Of a stretch of 64,000 nucleotides of DNA, positions 8,321 through 16,480 are shown one piece after another; position 1 is the first letter of the stretch; each line of letters opens with the position of its first letter. The stretch is from assembly GCA_002421005.1 (NCBI GenBank), contig DIJC01000004.1, positions 434,001-498,000 of the forward strand. The letters are read 5' to 3'. Both the position numbers and the translations under genes were made by a program. This DNA is from Enterobacteriaceae bacterium UBA5654 (lineage in GTDB: Bacteria; Pseudomonadota; Gammaproteobacteria; Enterobacterales; Enterobacteriaceae). The notes beneath the pieces are model-generated. The model saw only the letters and a program-made list of their open reading frames with translations. It did no database searches and was not told the DNA's origin.

Positions 8321-10006
8321 TTATTGTTTTTTAATCCAGGCAACCTGCCACGGGCGCAGCGTAACCTGATTTTCCATAACAGCTTGTTGACTGATTAAAT
8401 CAAATCCGCCCTGAACGTTTACTGCAACATGCTGTTCATTTTCGCTGATATTAAATAACGCCGTAATTTGTTCGCCATTATTAGCGGTACGGGTAATTAA
8501 CATTACGCTGGGATTCAGCGTTGAAATAGCAAACTGGCTCTGCGGATGGAACGCTTTATTCTGCCGACGCAGCGCAATTAACTGGGACAGGCGATGATAA
8601 ACCCGGCTACGCAGTGAATCCGATGAGGATAATTGCTGTTCGATGTCCAGATCATTATATTTCTGGCGGTTAATGGCGCGGTTGTATCCCAGTTTTTCGA
8701 CGCCCGCATAGTCATTGCGCGAGCCGAGAATACTTTGAATATAAACCGCCGGTACGCCGGGGAAGCTGAGCAAAATCGCATGGGCGAGGACAAAGCGCGC
8801 CAGACGCTCGTCGTCGCTGGCCTCGCGGTGGCTTAGCGCATCCATGTAGGTGACGTTAAGCTCATACGGGCTACGACTGCCGTCCGGGTTGTTTTTCCAG
8901 TTCACCAGCGCGCCTTGCTGCTGGAGCTGCTCCACCATCTGCAAGATTTCTTCTTCCGGCAAAATGCCACGCAGCGGATTCAGGCCGATGCCGTCATGCG
9001 AGGCAAGGAAGTTGAACCACGTGGTATTGTCGGAAGGTAACGTCAGCGACTGCGCCCAGCCACACAGTGTGCCAGCATCCTGACGCTGTACCGCGTGAAG
9101 CACCAGCGGCGGCAGAGAGAACTGATAAACCATGTGGGCTTCGTCCTGCCCATTGCCCAGGTAGGCAATATTGTCCCGGTGCGGAACATTAGTTTCGGTG
9201 ATGATCGCAGTGCCTGGCGCGACGTCATCGGCGATGGCGCGGAACAGTTTGATTAACTGGTGGGTTTCAGGCAGATGAATACAGCTGGTGCCGGGCGTTT
9301 TCCACATAAACCCGACCGCATCCAGACGCACGTAGTCGGCGCCCTGCACCAGATAGTGCAGCAGGACATCCACCATCGCCAGCAGGACTTCCGGGCAGGC
9401 GTAGTTAAGATCGATCTGGTCTTCACTGAAGGTGGTCCAGAGATGGCGTACTGAACCATCGGCCAGGGTGAACGGTGACAGCAACGGCAGCGCACGCGGG
9501 CGCGTTACCGCCGATAAATCCGTCGCCGGGTCCATGGCAATAAAAAAGTTTTCGTAACCTGGAGCCTGCTGTAAATAACGGTTAAACCATTCGCTTTTCG
9601 CAGACATATGGTTGCAGACAAAATCGAACATTAATTTTGCCTGAGTTTTTAATTCCGCGACATCATCCCAGTCCCCGCTTTCCGGGTCCACGCGATGATA
9701 ATCGATGACCGAAAATCCATCATCAGATGACCATGGATAAAAAGGTAGCAAATGGACGTGTGAAAATACGGATTTAAACCATTTATTATAAAATTGATTA
9801 AATACCGGAAGAGGTTTTGCGGCAGCGTGGTGAAACTGGTCGGCGTAGGTAATTAATACCACATCACTTTCGTCCCATGCCTGCTTACGCTGCTGCGATA
9901 TTAATGAACGGGTGCGATTAAGAGCATCAAATAATGTTTCCCGGTGCGCTGACGTAAATTTTTCGCCATAAACATCGGTTAACAATTTATTAATTATTTC
10001 CTTCAT
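8321..10006 (-). CDS. ycjM: glucosylglycerate phosphorylase, GH13_18
   Basis: Sucrose-phosphorylase-like alpha-amylase-family enzyme of 561 residues. The GH13 catalytic residues are visible: nucleophile Asp229 in YVRLDAVGF, acid/base Glu271 in IITETNVP, and the HD pair of FLASHDGIGLNP. E. coli YcjM belongs to GH13 subfamily 18 and phosphorolyses 2-O-alpha-D-glucosylglycerate. Three in-frame starts exist; I chose 10006 (MKEIINK) because it gives a length close to the E. coli protein (559). It is the first gene of the operon, downstream of a good sigma-70 promoter and possible operator and CRP sites. Confidence 0.9.
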   Translation of the reverse strand: MKEIINKLLTDVYGEKFTSAHRETLFDALNRTRSLISQQRKQAWDESDVVLITYADQFHHAAAKPLPVFNQFYNKWFKSVFSHVHLLPFYPWSSDDGFSVIDYHRVDPESGDWDDVAELKTQAKLMFDFVCNHMSAKSEWFNRYLQQAPGYENFFIAMDPATDLSAVTRPRALPLLSPFTLADGSVRHLWTTFSEDQIDLNYACPEVLLAMVDVLLHYLVQGADYVRLDAVGFMWKTPGTSCIHLPETHQLIKLFRAIADDVAPGTAIITETNVPHRDNIAYLGNGQDEAHMVYQFSLPPLVLHAVQRQDAGTLCGWAQSLTLPSDNTTWFNFLASHDGIGLNPLRGILPEEEILQMVEQLQQQGALVNWKNNPDGSRSPYELNVTYMDALSHREASDDERLARFVLAHAILLSFPGVPAVYIQSILGSRNDYAGVEKLGYNRAINRQKYNDLDIEQQLSSSDSLRSRVYHRLSQLIALRRQNKAFHPQSQFAISTLNPSVMLITRTANNGEQITALFNISENEQHVAVNVQGGFDLISQQAVMENQVTLRPWQVAWIKKQ

Positions 10007-10018
10007 TTCTTTTTCCCA

Positions 10019-10032
10019 TGGTAGCGGTCCCA
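10019..10032. promoter_or_regulatory. possible LacI-family operator of the ycj operon
   Basis: The imperfect palindrome TGGTAGCGGTCCCA matches its own reverse complement at five of seven half-site positions and lies a few bases downstream of the predicted ycjM start point. LacI/GalR-family repressors bind such sites, and the ycj cluster of E. coli carries a LacI-family regulator gene, ycjW, which would be outside this window. This is an inference from position and symmetry only. Confidence 0.4.
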
Positions 10033-10041
10033 CGGAAAGTG

Positions 10042-10070
10042 AGACTACTCCAGAGGAATTTAACTGTCAA
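10042..10070 (-). promoter_or_regulatory. sigma-70 promoter of the ycj operon
   Basis: On the minus strand a perfect -35 TTGACA (10065-10070) is followed after 17 bases by TAGTCT (10042-10047) as -10. Transcription would start near 10035, about 30 bases before the ycjM ATG. It is the only strong promoter-like match in the gap between pspD and ycjM. Confidence 0.65.
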
Positions 10071-10129
10071 TCCGTGAGCCGGTCTCTGGAGGGTCAAAAA
10101 AAGATTTTTAGTCGTCTAAAATTGTGATT

Positions 10130-10145
10130 TGTGAGCTAACGCAAA
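10130..10145. promoter_or_regulatory. possible CRP site upstream of ycjM
   Basis: Reading the minus strand, TTTGC-GTTAGC-TCACA matches the CRP consensus TGTGA-N6-TCACA perfectly in the right half and at three of five positions in the left, with A/T-rich flanks. Its centre is about 100 bases upstream of the predicted start, an allowed class I position. Catabolite control of a sugar operon is expected, but the match is imperfect. Confidence 0.35.
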
Positions 10146-10176
10146 TTTGGCGGGAAATTGTGCAAAGGTTGTTGCG

Positions 10177-10195
10177 GTGACCAGAACGGTCACCG
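10177..10195. other. hairpin overlapping the pspD stop codon
   Basis: GGTGACC and GGTCACC form a perfect 7-bp stem with a five-base loop, spanning the pspD stop codon. No T-run follows on the minus strand, so it is not a standard intrinsic terminator. It may protect or end the psp transcript, which in E. coli continues into pspE, absent here. Confidence 0.5.
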
Positions 10196-10426
10196 GGGTT
10201 CCTGCGGTTTATTGTAACGGCGAGAGACTTTTTTCGCCGCGTGGTTCAATAGCGGCTCCAGCGCCAACGCCAGCAGCATTTTTAGCGGGCGACGGGCGAC
10301 GGATTTTATCGCCCAGCCCGCCACCCCGGCGGGACCGTAGCGCAGCGCAGTCAGCAGGACCAGCTTACCGGCAATTTTCAGACCGGGTTTCATTTTGGTT
10401 CCTGCTTTTTGCCATTTCGTGTTCAT
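10190..10426 (-). CDS. pspD: phage shock protein D
   Basis: Small peripheral inner-membrane protein of 78 residues; E. coli PspD has 73. The conserved block KLVLLTALRYGPAGVAGWAIKSVARRPLKMLLALALEPLL is present. Start is the ATG at 10426 preceded by ACGAGGT; the longer open frame upstream overlaps pspC. It ends the psp operon in this genome: the rhodanese gene pspE that follows in E. coli is missing and ycjM comes next. Its function is poorly defined even in E. coli. Confidence 0.92.
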   Translation of the reverse strand: MNTKWQKAGTKMKPGLKIAGKLVLLTALRYGPAGVAGWAIKSVARRPLKMLLALALEPLLNHAAKKVSRRYNKPQEPR

Positions 10427-10442
10427 CAGTACCTCGTTGTCA

Positions 10443-10802
10443 TTAAAGCTGACGGAAGCGGCTGCGTAATGAAAAGGTATCAGACGTGACGTAGCGCTCC
10501 ATGTCGCGCAGACGCTGCTCACCCGCTGCCAGTTCCTGATCCACCGCATCCAGCAATTCGCGGCTGGTGGGGGGAATATCACCCTCATTCGCCCCTTCCG
10601 GCATCGGATCGAGGACAAAGGTCAGAATGATGTAGGCCACGACCACAATAAAGAACAGGCCGAAGACCATCGCCAGCACGGTAATCAGTCGCACCAGTTT
10701 GACCGGCACGTCCAGATACTGCGCCAGCCCGGCGCACACCCCTTTCACCATTCCCTGCTGCGGGATGCGCCACAATTTTTTGTTTAAATCAATGCCGGCC
10801 AT
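10443..10802 (-). CDS. pspC: phage shock protein C, envelope stress sensor
   Basis: PspC-domain protein of 119 residues. The PspC domain (LWRIPQQGMVKGVCAGLAQYLDVPVKLVRLI) is followed by one hydrophobic segment (LAMVFGLFFIVVVAYIILTFVL, about residues 43-64) and a soluble C-terminal region with coiled-coil character (ELLDAVDQELAAGEQRLRDMERYV). With PspB it senses inner-membrane damage and draws PspA away from PspF, switching the operon on. Its ATG overlaps the pspB stop by one base, which fits their joint action. Confidence 0.95.
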   Translation of the reverse strand: MAGIDLNKKLWRIPQQGMVKGVCAGLAQYLDVPVKLVRLITVLAMVFGLFFIVVVAYIILTFVLDPMPEGANEGDIPPTSRELLDAVDQELAAGEQRLRDMERYVTSDTFSLRSRFRQL

Positions 10803-11026
10803 TAGCGATCCCTCCAGTTCGGGTGCTCTGCATCAAGAATAGCTTCCAGCGCCTGAATGCGCTCGCGCATCCGTTTAGCCTCGTCGGTTAACTGCACCAG
10901 ATGCTGCTGCTCGTTTTGCGAAAGCGTCTGGCTACGCGAGCGATTGTTGTAGTGTAGCCACAGCCAGATCGGCAGGACAAACAACACAAATAAGGTCAGG
11001 GGTATGGCAAGAAATAGCGCGCTCAT
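10802..11026 (-). CDS. pspB: phage shock protein B
   Basis: Small inner-membrane protein of 74 residues, the E. coli length. An N-terminal transmembrane segment (LFLAIPLTLFVLFVLPIWLWLHY) is followed by a cytoplasmic coiled coil with a leucine-zipper pattern (LVQLTDEAKRMRERIQALEAIL). It partners PspC in stress sensing. It lies between pspA and pspC in the conserved order. Confidence 0.95.
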   Translation of the reverse strand: MSALFLAIPLTLFVLFVLPIWLWLHYNNRSRSQTLSQNEQQHLVQLTDEAKRMRERIQALEAILDAEHPNWRDR

Positions 11027-11078
11027 GTGTTCTCCTTACAGGGTCTGAGCGGCGGCACGCTCGGGTGCCGCCAGATTA

Positions 11079-11747
11079 TTATTGGTTATCCTGCTTCATT
11101 CTGGCTTTCAGTGCCGCCAGCTGCTCGCTGATTTCGTCATCCGCTTTCAGCTCAGAAAACTGCTGATCCAGCGTGCGCTGTTTACCGAAATTGTGGCTTT
11201 CGGCTTCCGCTTCCATATGGTCAATACGGCGCTCAAAGGATTCAAAACGCGCCATGGCTTCGTCAATCTTACCGCTGTCAAGCTGGCGACGCACGTCGCG
11301 GGAGGAGCTTGCCGCCTGGTGACGCAGGGTCAGTGCCTGCTGGCGGGCACGGGTTTCGCTGAGTTTGTTTTCCAGCTCGCCAATCTCTTTTTTCATGCGG
11401 GTCAGCGTCTCATCCACCAGCGTGGATTCGTGCTCCAGCGTTGCAATCAGGTCGGTCAGCTTCTGTTTTTCAATCAGCGCGGCGCGAGCCAGATCGTCTT
11501 TATCTTTACGCAGCGCCAGTTCGGCTTTTTCCTGCCATTCATGCTGCTGCGCGGTGGCAAGCTCAATGCGGCGGGTCAGCTGCTTTTTCTCTGCCAGCGA
11601 ACGGGCGGAGGTGGAGCGAACTTCAACCAGCGTGTCTTCCATTTCCTGAATCATCAGGCGCACCAGCTTCTGCGGATCTTCCGCTTTTTCCAGCAGCGTG
11701 TTGATGTTGGCATTCACGATATCGGCAAAACGAGAAAAAATACCCAT
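11079..11747 (-). CDS. pspA: phage shock protein A
   Basis: PspA/IM30 (Vipp1) family protein of 222 residues, almost wholly helical coiled coil after the N-terminal amphipathic helix MGIFSRFADIVNANINTLLEKAED that binds stressed membranes. In resting cells it binds PspF and blocks sigma-54 activation; under proton-motive-force loss it forms large oligomers that seal the inner membrane. The ATG at 11747 gives the E. coli start and length; an upstream ATG at 11762 adds five residues not seen in the family. It is the first gene after the sigma-54 promoter at 11804-11818. Confidence 0.97.
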   Translation of the reverse strand: MGIFSRFADIVNANINTLLEKAEDPQKLVRLMIQEMEDTLVEVRSTSARSLAEKKQLTRRIELATAQQHEWQEKAELALRKDKDDLARAALIEKQKLTDLIATLEHESTLVDETLTRMKKEIGELENKLSETRARQQALTLRHQAASSSRDVRRQLDSGKIDEAMARFESFERRIDHMEAEAESHNFGKQRTLDQQFSELKADDEISEQLAALKARMKQDNQ

Positions 11748-11803
11748 AATTAAAATCCTCACTCATGTTCATTATTCGGGCGGTGCCCTGCTGCTGGGAT
11801 ACT

Positions 11804-11818
11804 GCAACTGCCGTGCCA
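11804..11818 (-). promoter_or_regulatory. sigma-54 promoter of pspABCD
   Basis: On the minus strand TGGCAC-GGCAG-TTGC matches the -24/-12 consensus (TGGCAC-N5-TTGC) exactly. It lies about 55 bases before the pspA start. The space between it and pspF (11820-11917) must hold the PspF enhancer sites and the IHF bend site known from E. coli, and the pspF promoter; I could not delimit them by eye. Confidence 0.93.
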
Positions 11819-11917
11819 GTTTTATATCTTATTGATTTTAAAGATGGTGATTGCTTTTTCACCGATCGCACCATAAAGTTAAATGATGAATAACGCTAAT
11901 ATGTGGTGAATTTCATC

Positions 11918-12904
11918 ATGGCTGAATACAAAGATAACCTGCTGGGCGAAGCGAATAACTTTATTGACGTGCTGGAGCAGGTTTCACGCCTCGCGCCGCT
12001 AACCAAGCCGGTGTTGATCATCGGCGAGCGCGGTACCGGGAAAGAGCTGATCGCCAGCCGCCTGCACTTCCTCTCCTCCCGCTGGCAGGGACCGTTTATT
12101 TCACTGAACTGCGCTGCGCTGAACGAAAACCTGCTCGACTCGGAGCTGTTTGGTCATGAAGCGGGCGCGTTCACCGGGGCGCAAAAGCGTCATCCCGGAC
12201 GTTTCGAACGCGCCGACGGCGGCACGCTGTTTCTTGACGAACTGGCCACCGCGCCGATGATGGTGCAGGAAAAATTATTACGGGTGATCGAATACGGTGA
12301 ACTGGAGCGCGTGGGCGGCAGCCAGCCATTGCAGGTGAATGTGCGGCTGGTCTGCGCCACCAACGCCGATCTGCCGGAAATGGTGAATAAAGGCGCTTTC
12401 CGCGCCGATTTGCTGGATCGCCTGGCGTTTGATGTGGTCCAGCTTCCCCCGCTTCGCGAGCGGCAGAGCGATATCATGCTGATGGCGAACCATTTCGCGA
12501 TCCAGATGTGCCGGGAAATCGGCCTGCCGCTGTTTCCGGGGTTTACGAGGCGGGCCAGCGACACGCTGCTGGCTCATCGCTGGCCCGGTAATATTCGCGA
12601 GTTAAAAAATGTGGTCGAGCGTTCAGTCTACCGTCACGGCAGCAGTGAAACGCCGCTGGATGACATTATTATCGATCCGTTCCAGCGCGACATTACCCCG
12701 TCCGCGCCGCAGGAGCCGACGCCCGACGCCCTCCCCGCGCTGCCGCTGGATCTTCGCCAGTATCAGCATCATCTTGAGCGGGATCTGCTGAATAAAAGCC
12801 TGCATCAGGCGAGGTTTAATCAAAAGCGAGCGGCTGAATTACTGGGTCTGACCTACCATCAGCTGCGCGCCCTGCTCAAAAAACATCAGATTCAGGCCGT
12901 TTAA
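11918..12904 (+). CDS. pspF: psp operon transcriptional activator, sigma-54 dependent
   Basis: Bacterial enhancer-binding protein of 328 residues with no N-terminal receiver domain. The AAA+ domain has Walker A GERGTGKE (36-43), the sigma-54 contacting loop GAFTGA (83-88) and Walker B GGTLFLDELA; a Fis-type helix-turn-helix (NQKRAAELLGLTYHQLRALLKKHQ) is at the C terminus. It activates pspA and is held inactive by PspA. The ATG at 11918 (MAEYKDN) is the family start. It is divergent from pspA and reads towards sapA, whereas in E. coli the puu genes lie between pspF and sapA. Confidence 0.96.
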   Translation: MAEYKDNLLGEANNFIDVLEQVSRLAPLTKPVLIIGERGTGKELIASRLHFLSSRWQGPFISLNCAALNENLLDSELFGHEAGAFTGAQKRHPGRFERADGGTLFLDELATAPMMVQEKLLRVIEYGELERVGGSQPLQVNVRLVCATNADLPEMVNKGAFRADLLDRLAFDVVQLPPLRERQSDIMLMANHFAIQMCREIGLPLFPGFTRRASDTLLAHRWPGNIRELKNVVERSVYRHGSSETPLDDIIIDPFQRDITPSAPQEPTPDALPALPLDLRQYQHHLERDLLNKSLHQARFNQKRAAELLGLTYHQLRALLKKHQIQAV

Positions 12905-12945
12905 CGCCTGAACTGGCGACATTTAGCGCAATTGCCGCAGACATT

Positions 12946-12975
12946 TTTACGCAGCCGCCGTAAGTGCGATACACT
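12946..12975 (+). promoter_or_regulatory. candidate sap operon promoter
   Basis: TTTACG (12946-12951) and TACACT (12970-12975), 18 bases apart, are the best -35/-10 pair in the gap between pspF and sapA. A start near 12982 would leave a leader of about 25 bases. Matches are moderate. Confidence 0.35.
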
Positions 12976-13006
12976 TTGCAGATCGAATCTGAAAACCCTG
13001 AAAATT

Positions 13007-14641
13007 ATGCGCCTGGTTTTGTCCTCTCTGGTGGCGGCAGTCGGCCTGTTTTATGGCCTGGCTCATGCCGCCCCCAAGCCCCTTGCCGATATCCGTGATA
13101 GCGGTTTTGTCTATTGCGTGAACGGGCAGGTGAGCACTTTTAATCCGCAAAAAGCGGGCAGCGGGCTGATTGTGGATACCCTCGCCGACCAGCTTTACGA
13201 TCGGCTGCTGGATGTCGATCCTTATACTTACCGGCTGGTGCCTGAACTGGCTGAACGCTGGGAAGTGCTGGATAACGGCGCGACCTACCGTTTCCACCTG
13301 CGTGAAGGCGTCGCGTTTCAGACTACCGACTGGTTTAAACCAACCCGCACGCTGAATGCGGACGACGTGGTTTTCACCTTCCAGCGCATCTTTAACCGCA
13401 ATCATCCCTGGCACAACGTTAACGGCAGCGCATTTCCCTACTTCGACAGCCTGCAATTTGCCGATACGGTAGAAAGCGTGCGCAAGCTGGATAACCGCAC
13501 CGTCGAATTTCGCCTGACCCGCCCGGACGCCTCTTTCCTCTGGCATCTGGCCACGCACTATGCGTCGGTCATGTCGGCGGAATATGCAGCGGATCTGACG
13601 AAAGCCGACCATCAGGAACTGCTCGACCGCCAGCCGGTCGGCACCGGCCCCTATCAGCTCAATGAATATCGCGCCGGGCAGTATATTCGTTTGCAGCGTC
13701 ATCCCCATTTCTGGCGCGGTGAGCCGTTGATGCCGCAGGTGGTGGTCGATCTCGGTTCCGGTGGCACCGGACGTCTTTCGCGACTGTTGACCGGGGAATG
13801 CGATGTGCTCGCCTGGCCCGCCGCCAGCCAGCTCTCTATTCTGCGCGACGATCCGCGCCTGCGGCTGACCCTGCGCCCCGGCATGAATATCGCTTATCTG
13901 GCGTTTAATACCAATAAAGCCCCGCTGAATAATCCGGCGGTGCGTCACGCGCTGGCGCTGGCGATTAACAACGAGCGGCTGATGCAGTCCATTTATTACG
14001 GCACCGCCGAAACCGCCGCGTCGATCCTGCCGCGCGCGTCGTGGGCGTATGACAGCGACGCGAAAATCACCGAGTACAATCCCGAAAAGGCGCGTCAGCA
14101 GCTTAAAGCGCTGGGACTGGAAAATCTGTCGCTTCAGCTATGGGTCCCCACCTCTTCCCAGGCCTGGAACCCCAGCCCGCTAAAAATGGCGGAGCTGATT
14201 CAGGCTGACATGGAGCATATCGGCGTGAAAGTGAATATCGTGCCGGTTGAGGGGCGTTTTCAGGAAGCGCGGCTGATGGATATGAGCCACGATCTGACCC
14301 TCGCGGGCTGGGCGACCGACAGTAATGACCCGGACAGTTTCTTCCGCCCGCTGCTCAGCTGCGCGGCGATAAATTCGCAAACCAACTACGCGCACTGGTG
14401 TAATCGCGAATTTGATACTGTCCTGCTGAAAGCGCTCTCCTCGCAGCAGCTGGCGTCGCGTATTGATGCCTACAACGAGGCGCAAAATATTCTGGCCACG
14501 CAGCTCCCGGTGTTACCGCTGGCCTCGTCGCTGCGTCTTCAGGCTTACCGTTATGATATGAAAGGGCTGGTGCTCAGTCCGTTTGGCAACGCCTCTTTTG
14601 CTGGCGTCTCGCGGGAAAAAGAAGAGGGGCAGAAACCATGA
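13007..14641 (+). CDS. sapA: Sap transporter periplasmic binding protein
   Basis: Family 5 (peptide/oligopeptide) solute-binding protein of 544 residues. A signal peptide (MRLVLSSLVAAVGLFYGLAHA) precedes the mature protein. Sap proteins bind antimicrobial peptides in Salmonella and Haemophilus, and in E. coli the SapBCDF complex has been tied to putrescine export, so the substrate is debated. The ATG at 13007 gives the E. coli N terminus; the longer open frame from 12932 runs through the promoter region. The stop overlaps the sapB start. Confidence 0.94.
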   Translation: MRLVLSSLVAAVGLFYGLAHAAPKPLADIRDSGFVYCVNGQVSTFNPQKAGSGLIVDTLADQLYDRLLDVDPYTYRLVPELAERWEVLDNGATYRFHLREGVAFQTTDWFKPTRTLNADDVVFTFQRIFNRNHPWHNVNGSAFPYFDSLQFADTVESVRKLDNRTVEFRLTRPDASFLWHLATHYASVMSAEYAADLTKADHQELLDRQPVGTGPYQLNEYRAGQYIRLQRHPHFWRGEPLMPQVVVDLGSGGTGRLSRLLTGECDVLAWPAASQLSILRDDPRLRLTLRPGMNIAYLAFNTNKAPLNNPAVRHALALAINNERLMQSIYYGTAETAASILPRASWAYDSDAKITEYNPEKARQQLKALGLENLSLQLWVPTSSQAWNPSPLKMAELIQADMEHIGVKVNIVPVEGRFQEARLMDMSHDLTLAGWATDSNDPDSFFRPLLSCAAINSQTNYAHWCNREFDTVLLKALSSQQLASRIDAYNEAQNILATQLPVLPLASSLRLQAYRYDMKGLVLSPFGNASFAGVSREKEEGQKP

Positions 14642-15603
14642 TTATTTTTACCCTGCGCCGCCTGCTGCTGTTGCTGGTTACGCTGTTTTTATTGACCTTT
14701 ATCGGCTTCAGCCTGAGCTATTTTACGCCCCACGCGCCGTTACAGGGCGCGTCGCTGTGGAATGCGTGGGTGTTCTGGTTCAGCGGTATTCTGCACTGGG
14801 ATTTTGGCGTTTCCAGCATTAACGGGCAGCTTATTTCTGAACAGTTAAAAGAGGTTTTTCCGGCCACCATGGAGCTGTGCATTCTCGCCTTCGGCTTTGC
14901 GCTGCTGGTCGGCATTCCGGTCGGCATGCTGGCGGGGATCACCCGTAACAAATGGCAGGACAATCTGATTAGCGCGCTGGCGCTGCTGGGCTTTTCCATT
15001 CCGGTATTCTGGCTGGCGCTGCTGCTGACGCTGTTTTTCTCGCTGACCCTCGGCTGGTTGCCGGTTTCTGGTCGCTTCGATCTGCTCTATGAAGTCAAAA
15101 GCGTGACCGGCTTCGCCATCATTGATGCCTGGCTGTCTGATTCGCCGTGGCGCGATGAAATGATCGTGAGCGCCCTGCGGCATATGGTTCTGCCGGTGCT
15201 GACCCTGGCGGTCGCGCCGACCACCGAGGTGATCCGCCTGATGCGCATCAGCACCATTGAGGTCTTTGACCAGAACTATATCAAAGCCGCTGCGACGCGG
15301 GGCGTGTCGCGGCGCACCATTCTGCGCCGCCACGTTCTGCATAACGCCCTGCCACCGGTGATCCCGCGTCTTGGCCTGCAATTTTCCACCATGCTGACGC
15401 TGGCGATGATCACTGAAGTGGTGTTTAGCTGGCCGGGGCTCGGGCGCTGGCTGATCAACGCCATCCGCCAGCAGGACTACGCGGCGATTTCGGCAGGCGT
15501 AATGGTGATCGGCGCGCTGGTCATTATTGTTAACGTGATATCTGATATTTTGGGTGCTATGGCTAACCCTCTGAAACATAAGGAATGGTATGCCTTACGA
15601 TAG
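14638..15603 (+). CDS. sapB: Sap transporter permease
   Basis: DppB/OppB-type inner-membrane permease of 321 residues, the E. coli length. The N-terminal membrane anchor MIIFTLRRLLLLLVTLFLLTFIGFSLSYF is followed by further helices and the ATPase-docking loop (YIKAAATRGVSRRTILRRHVLHNALPPV). It pairs with SapC. Start overlaps the sapA stop as ATGA, and its end overlaps sapC by 14 bases, so translation is coupled along the operon. Confidence 0.95.
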   Translation: MIIFTLRRLLLLLVTLFLLTFIGFSLSYFTPHAPLQGASLWNAWVFWFSGILHWDFGVSSINGQLISEQLKEVFPATMELCILAFGFALLVGIPVGMLAGITRNKWQDNLISALALLGFSIPVFWLALLLTLFFSLTLGWLPVSGRFDLLYEVKSVTGFAIIDAWLSDSPWRDEMIVSALRHMVLPVLTLAVAPTTEVIRLMRISTIEVFDQNYIKAAATRGVSRRTILRRHVLHNALPPVIPRLGLQFSTMLTLAMITEVVFSWPGLGRWLINAIRQQDYAAISAGVMVIGALVIIVNVISDILGAMANPLKHKEWYALR

Positions 15604-16480
15604 CGTTTATAGCGAAAAGCGCTCGCCCGGCACGCTGCGCACCGCGTGGCGCAAATTTTATAGCGATACCACCGCCATGATCGGCCTGTACGGTTGTGGC
15701 GCACTGCTGTTGCTGTGTATTTTCGGCCACTGGTTTGCGCCCTACGGTATCAACCAGCAATTTTTAGGCTATCAACTGCTGCCGCCGTCGTGGTCACGTT
15801 ATGGCGAGGTTTCCTTTTTCCTCGGCACCGACGATTTAGGCCGCGACGTGCTTAGCCGCCTGCTGAGCGGCGCAGCGCCAACGGTGGGCGGCGCGCTGTT
15901 GGTCACTTTTGCCGCCACCCTCTGCGGGATGGTGCTGGGCGTGGTAGCCGGGTCAACTCACGGCCTGCGCTCTGCGGCGCTGAATCATATTCTCGACACC
16001 CTGCTCTCTCTCCCGTCGCTACTGTTGGCCATTATCGTTGTGGCGTTTGCCGGTCCGCATCTTTCACATGCGATGTTCGCCGTCTGGCTGGCGCTTCTTC
16101 CGCGTATGGTTCGCTCGGTATACAGCCTGGTGCATGACGAGCTGGAAAAAGAGTATGTGGTGGCCGCACGACTCGACGGGGCGACCACAATGAATATTTT
16201 ATGGTTTGCGATACTGCCGAATATCACCGCCGGAATGGTGACGGAGATTACCCGCGCGCTGTCGATGGCGATTCTGGATATTGCCGCGCTGGGTTTTCTC
16301 GACCTTGGCGCGCAATTGCCCTCGCCGGAATGGGGCGCGATGCTGGGCGATGCGCTGGAGTTGATTTACGTGGCTCCGTGGACGGTCATGCTGCCGGGCG
16401 CGGCAATCATGCTCAGCGTGCTGCTGATCAACCTGCTGGGCGACGGCCTGCGCCGGGCGATTAACGCGGGGGTGGAATAA
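15590..16480 (+). CDS. sapC: Sap transporter permease
   Basis: DppC/OppC-type permease of 296 residues matching E. coli SapC. The sequence has the OppC-like N-terminal membrane helix (MIGLYGCGALLLLCIFGHWF), the FLGTDDLGRDVLSRLLSG motif typical of this family, and the docking loop EYVVAARLDGATTMNILWFAILPNI. Its stop shares one base with the sapD start (TAATG). It forms the transmembrane pore with SapB. Confidence 0.95.
   Translation: MPYDSVYSEKRSPGTLRTAWRKFYSDTTAMIGLYGCGALLLLCIFGHWFAPYGINQQFLGYQLLPPSWSRYGEVSFFLGTDDLGRDVLSRLLSGAAPTVGGALLVTFAATLCGMVLGVVAGSTHGLRSAALNHILDTLLSLPSLLLAIIVVAFAGPHLSHAMFAVWLALLPRMVRSVYSLVHDELEKEYVVAARLDGATTMNILWFAILPNITAGMVTEITRALSMAILDIAALGFLDLGAQLPSPEWGAMLGDALELIYVAPWTVMLPGAAIMLSVLLINLLGDGLRRAINAGVE

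Noticed and set aside
12947..13948. Open frame of 333 codons opposite sapA
   Set aside because: It is antisense to a conserved binding-protein gene and has no start signal or domain.
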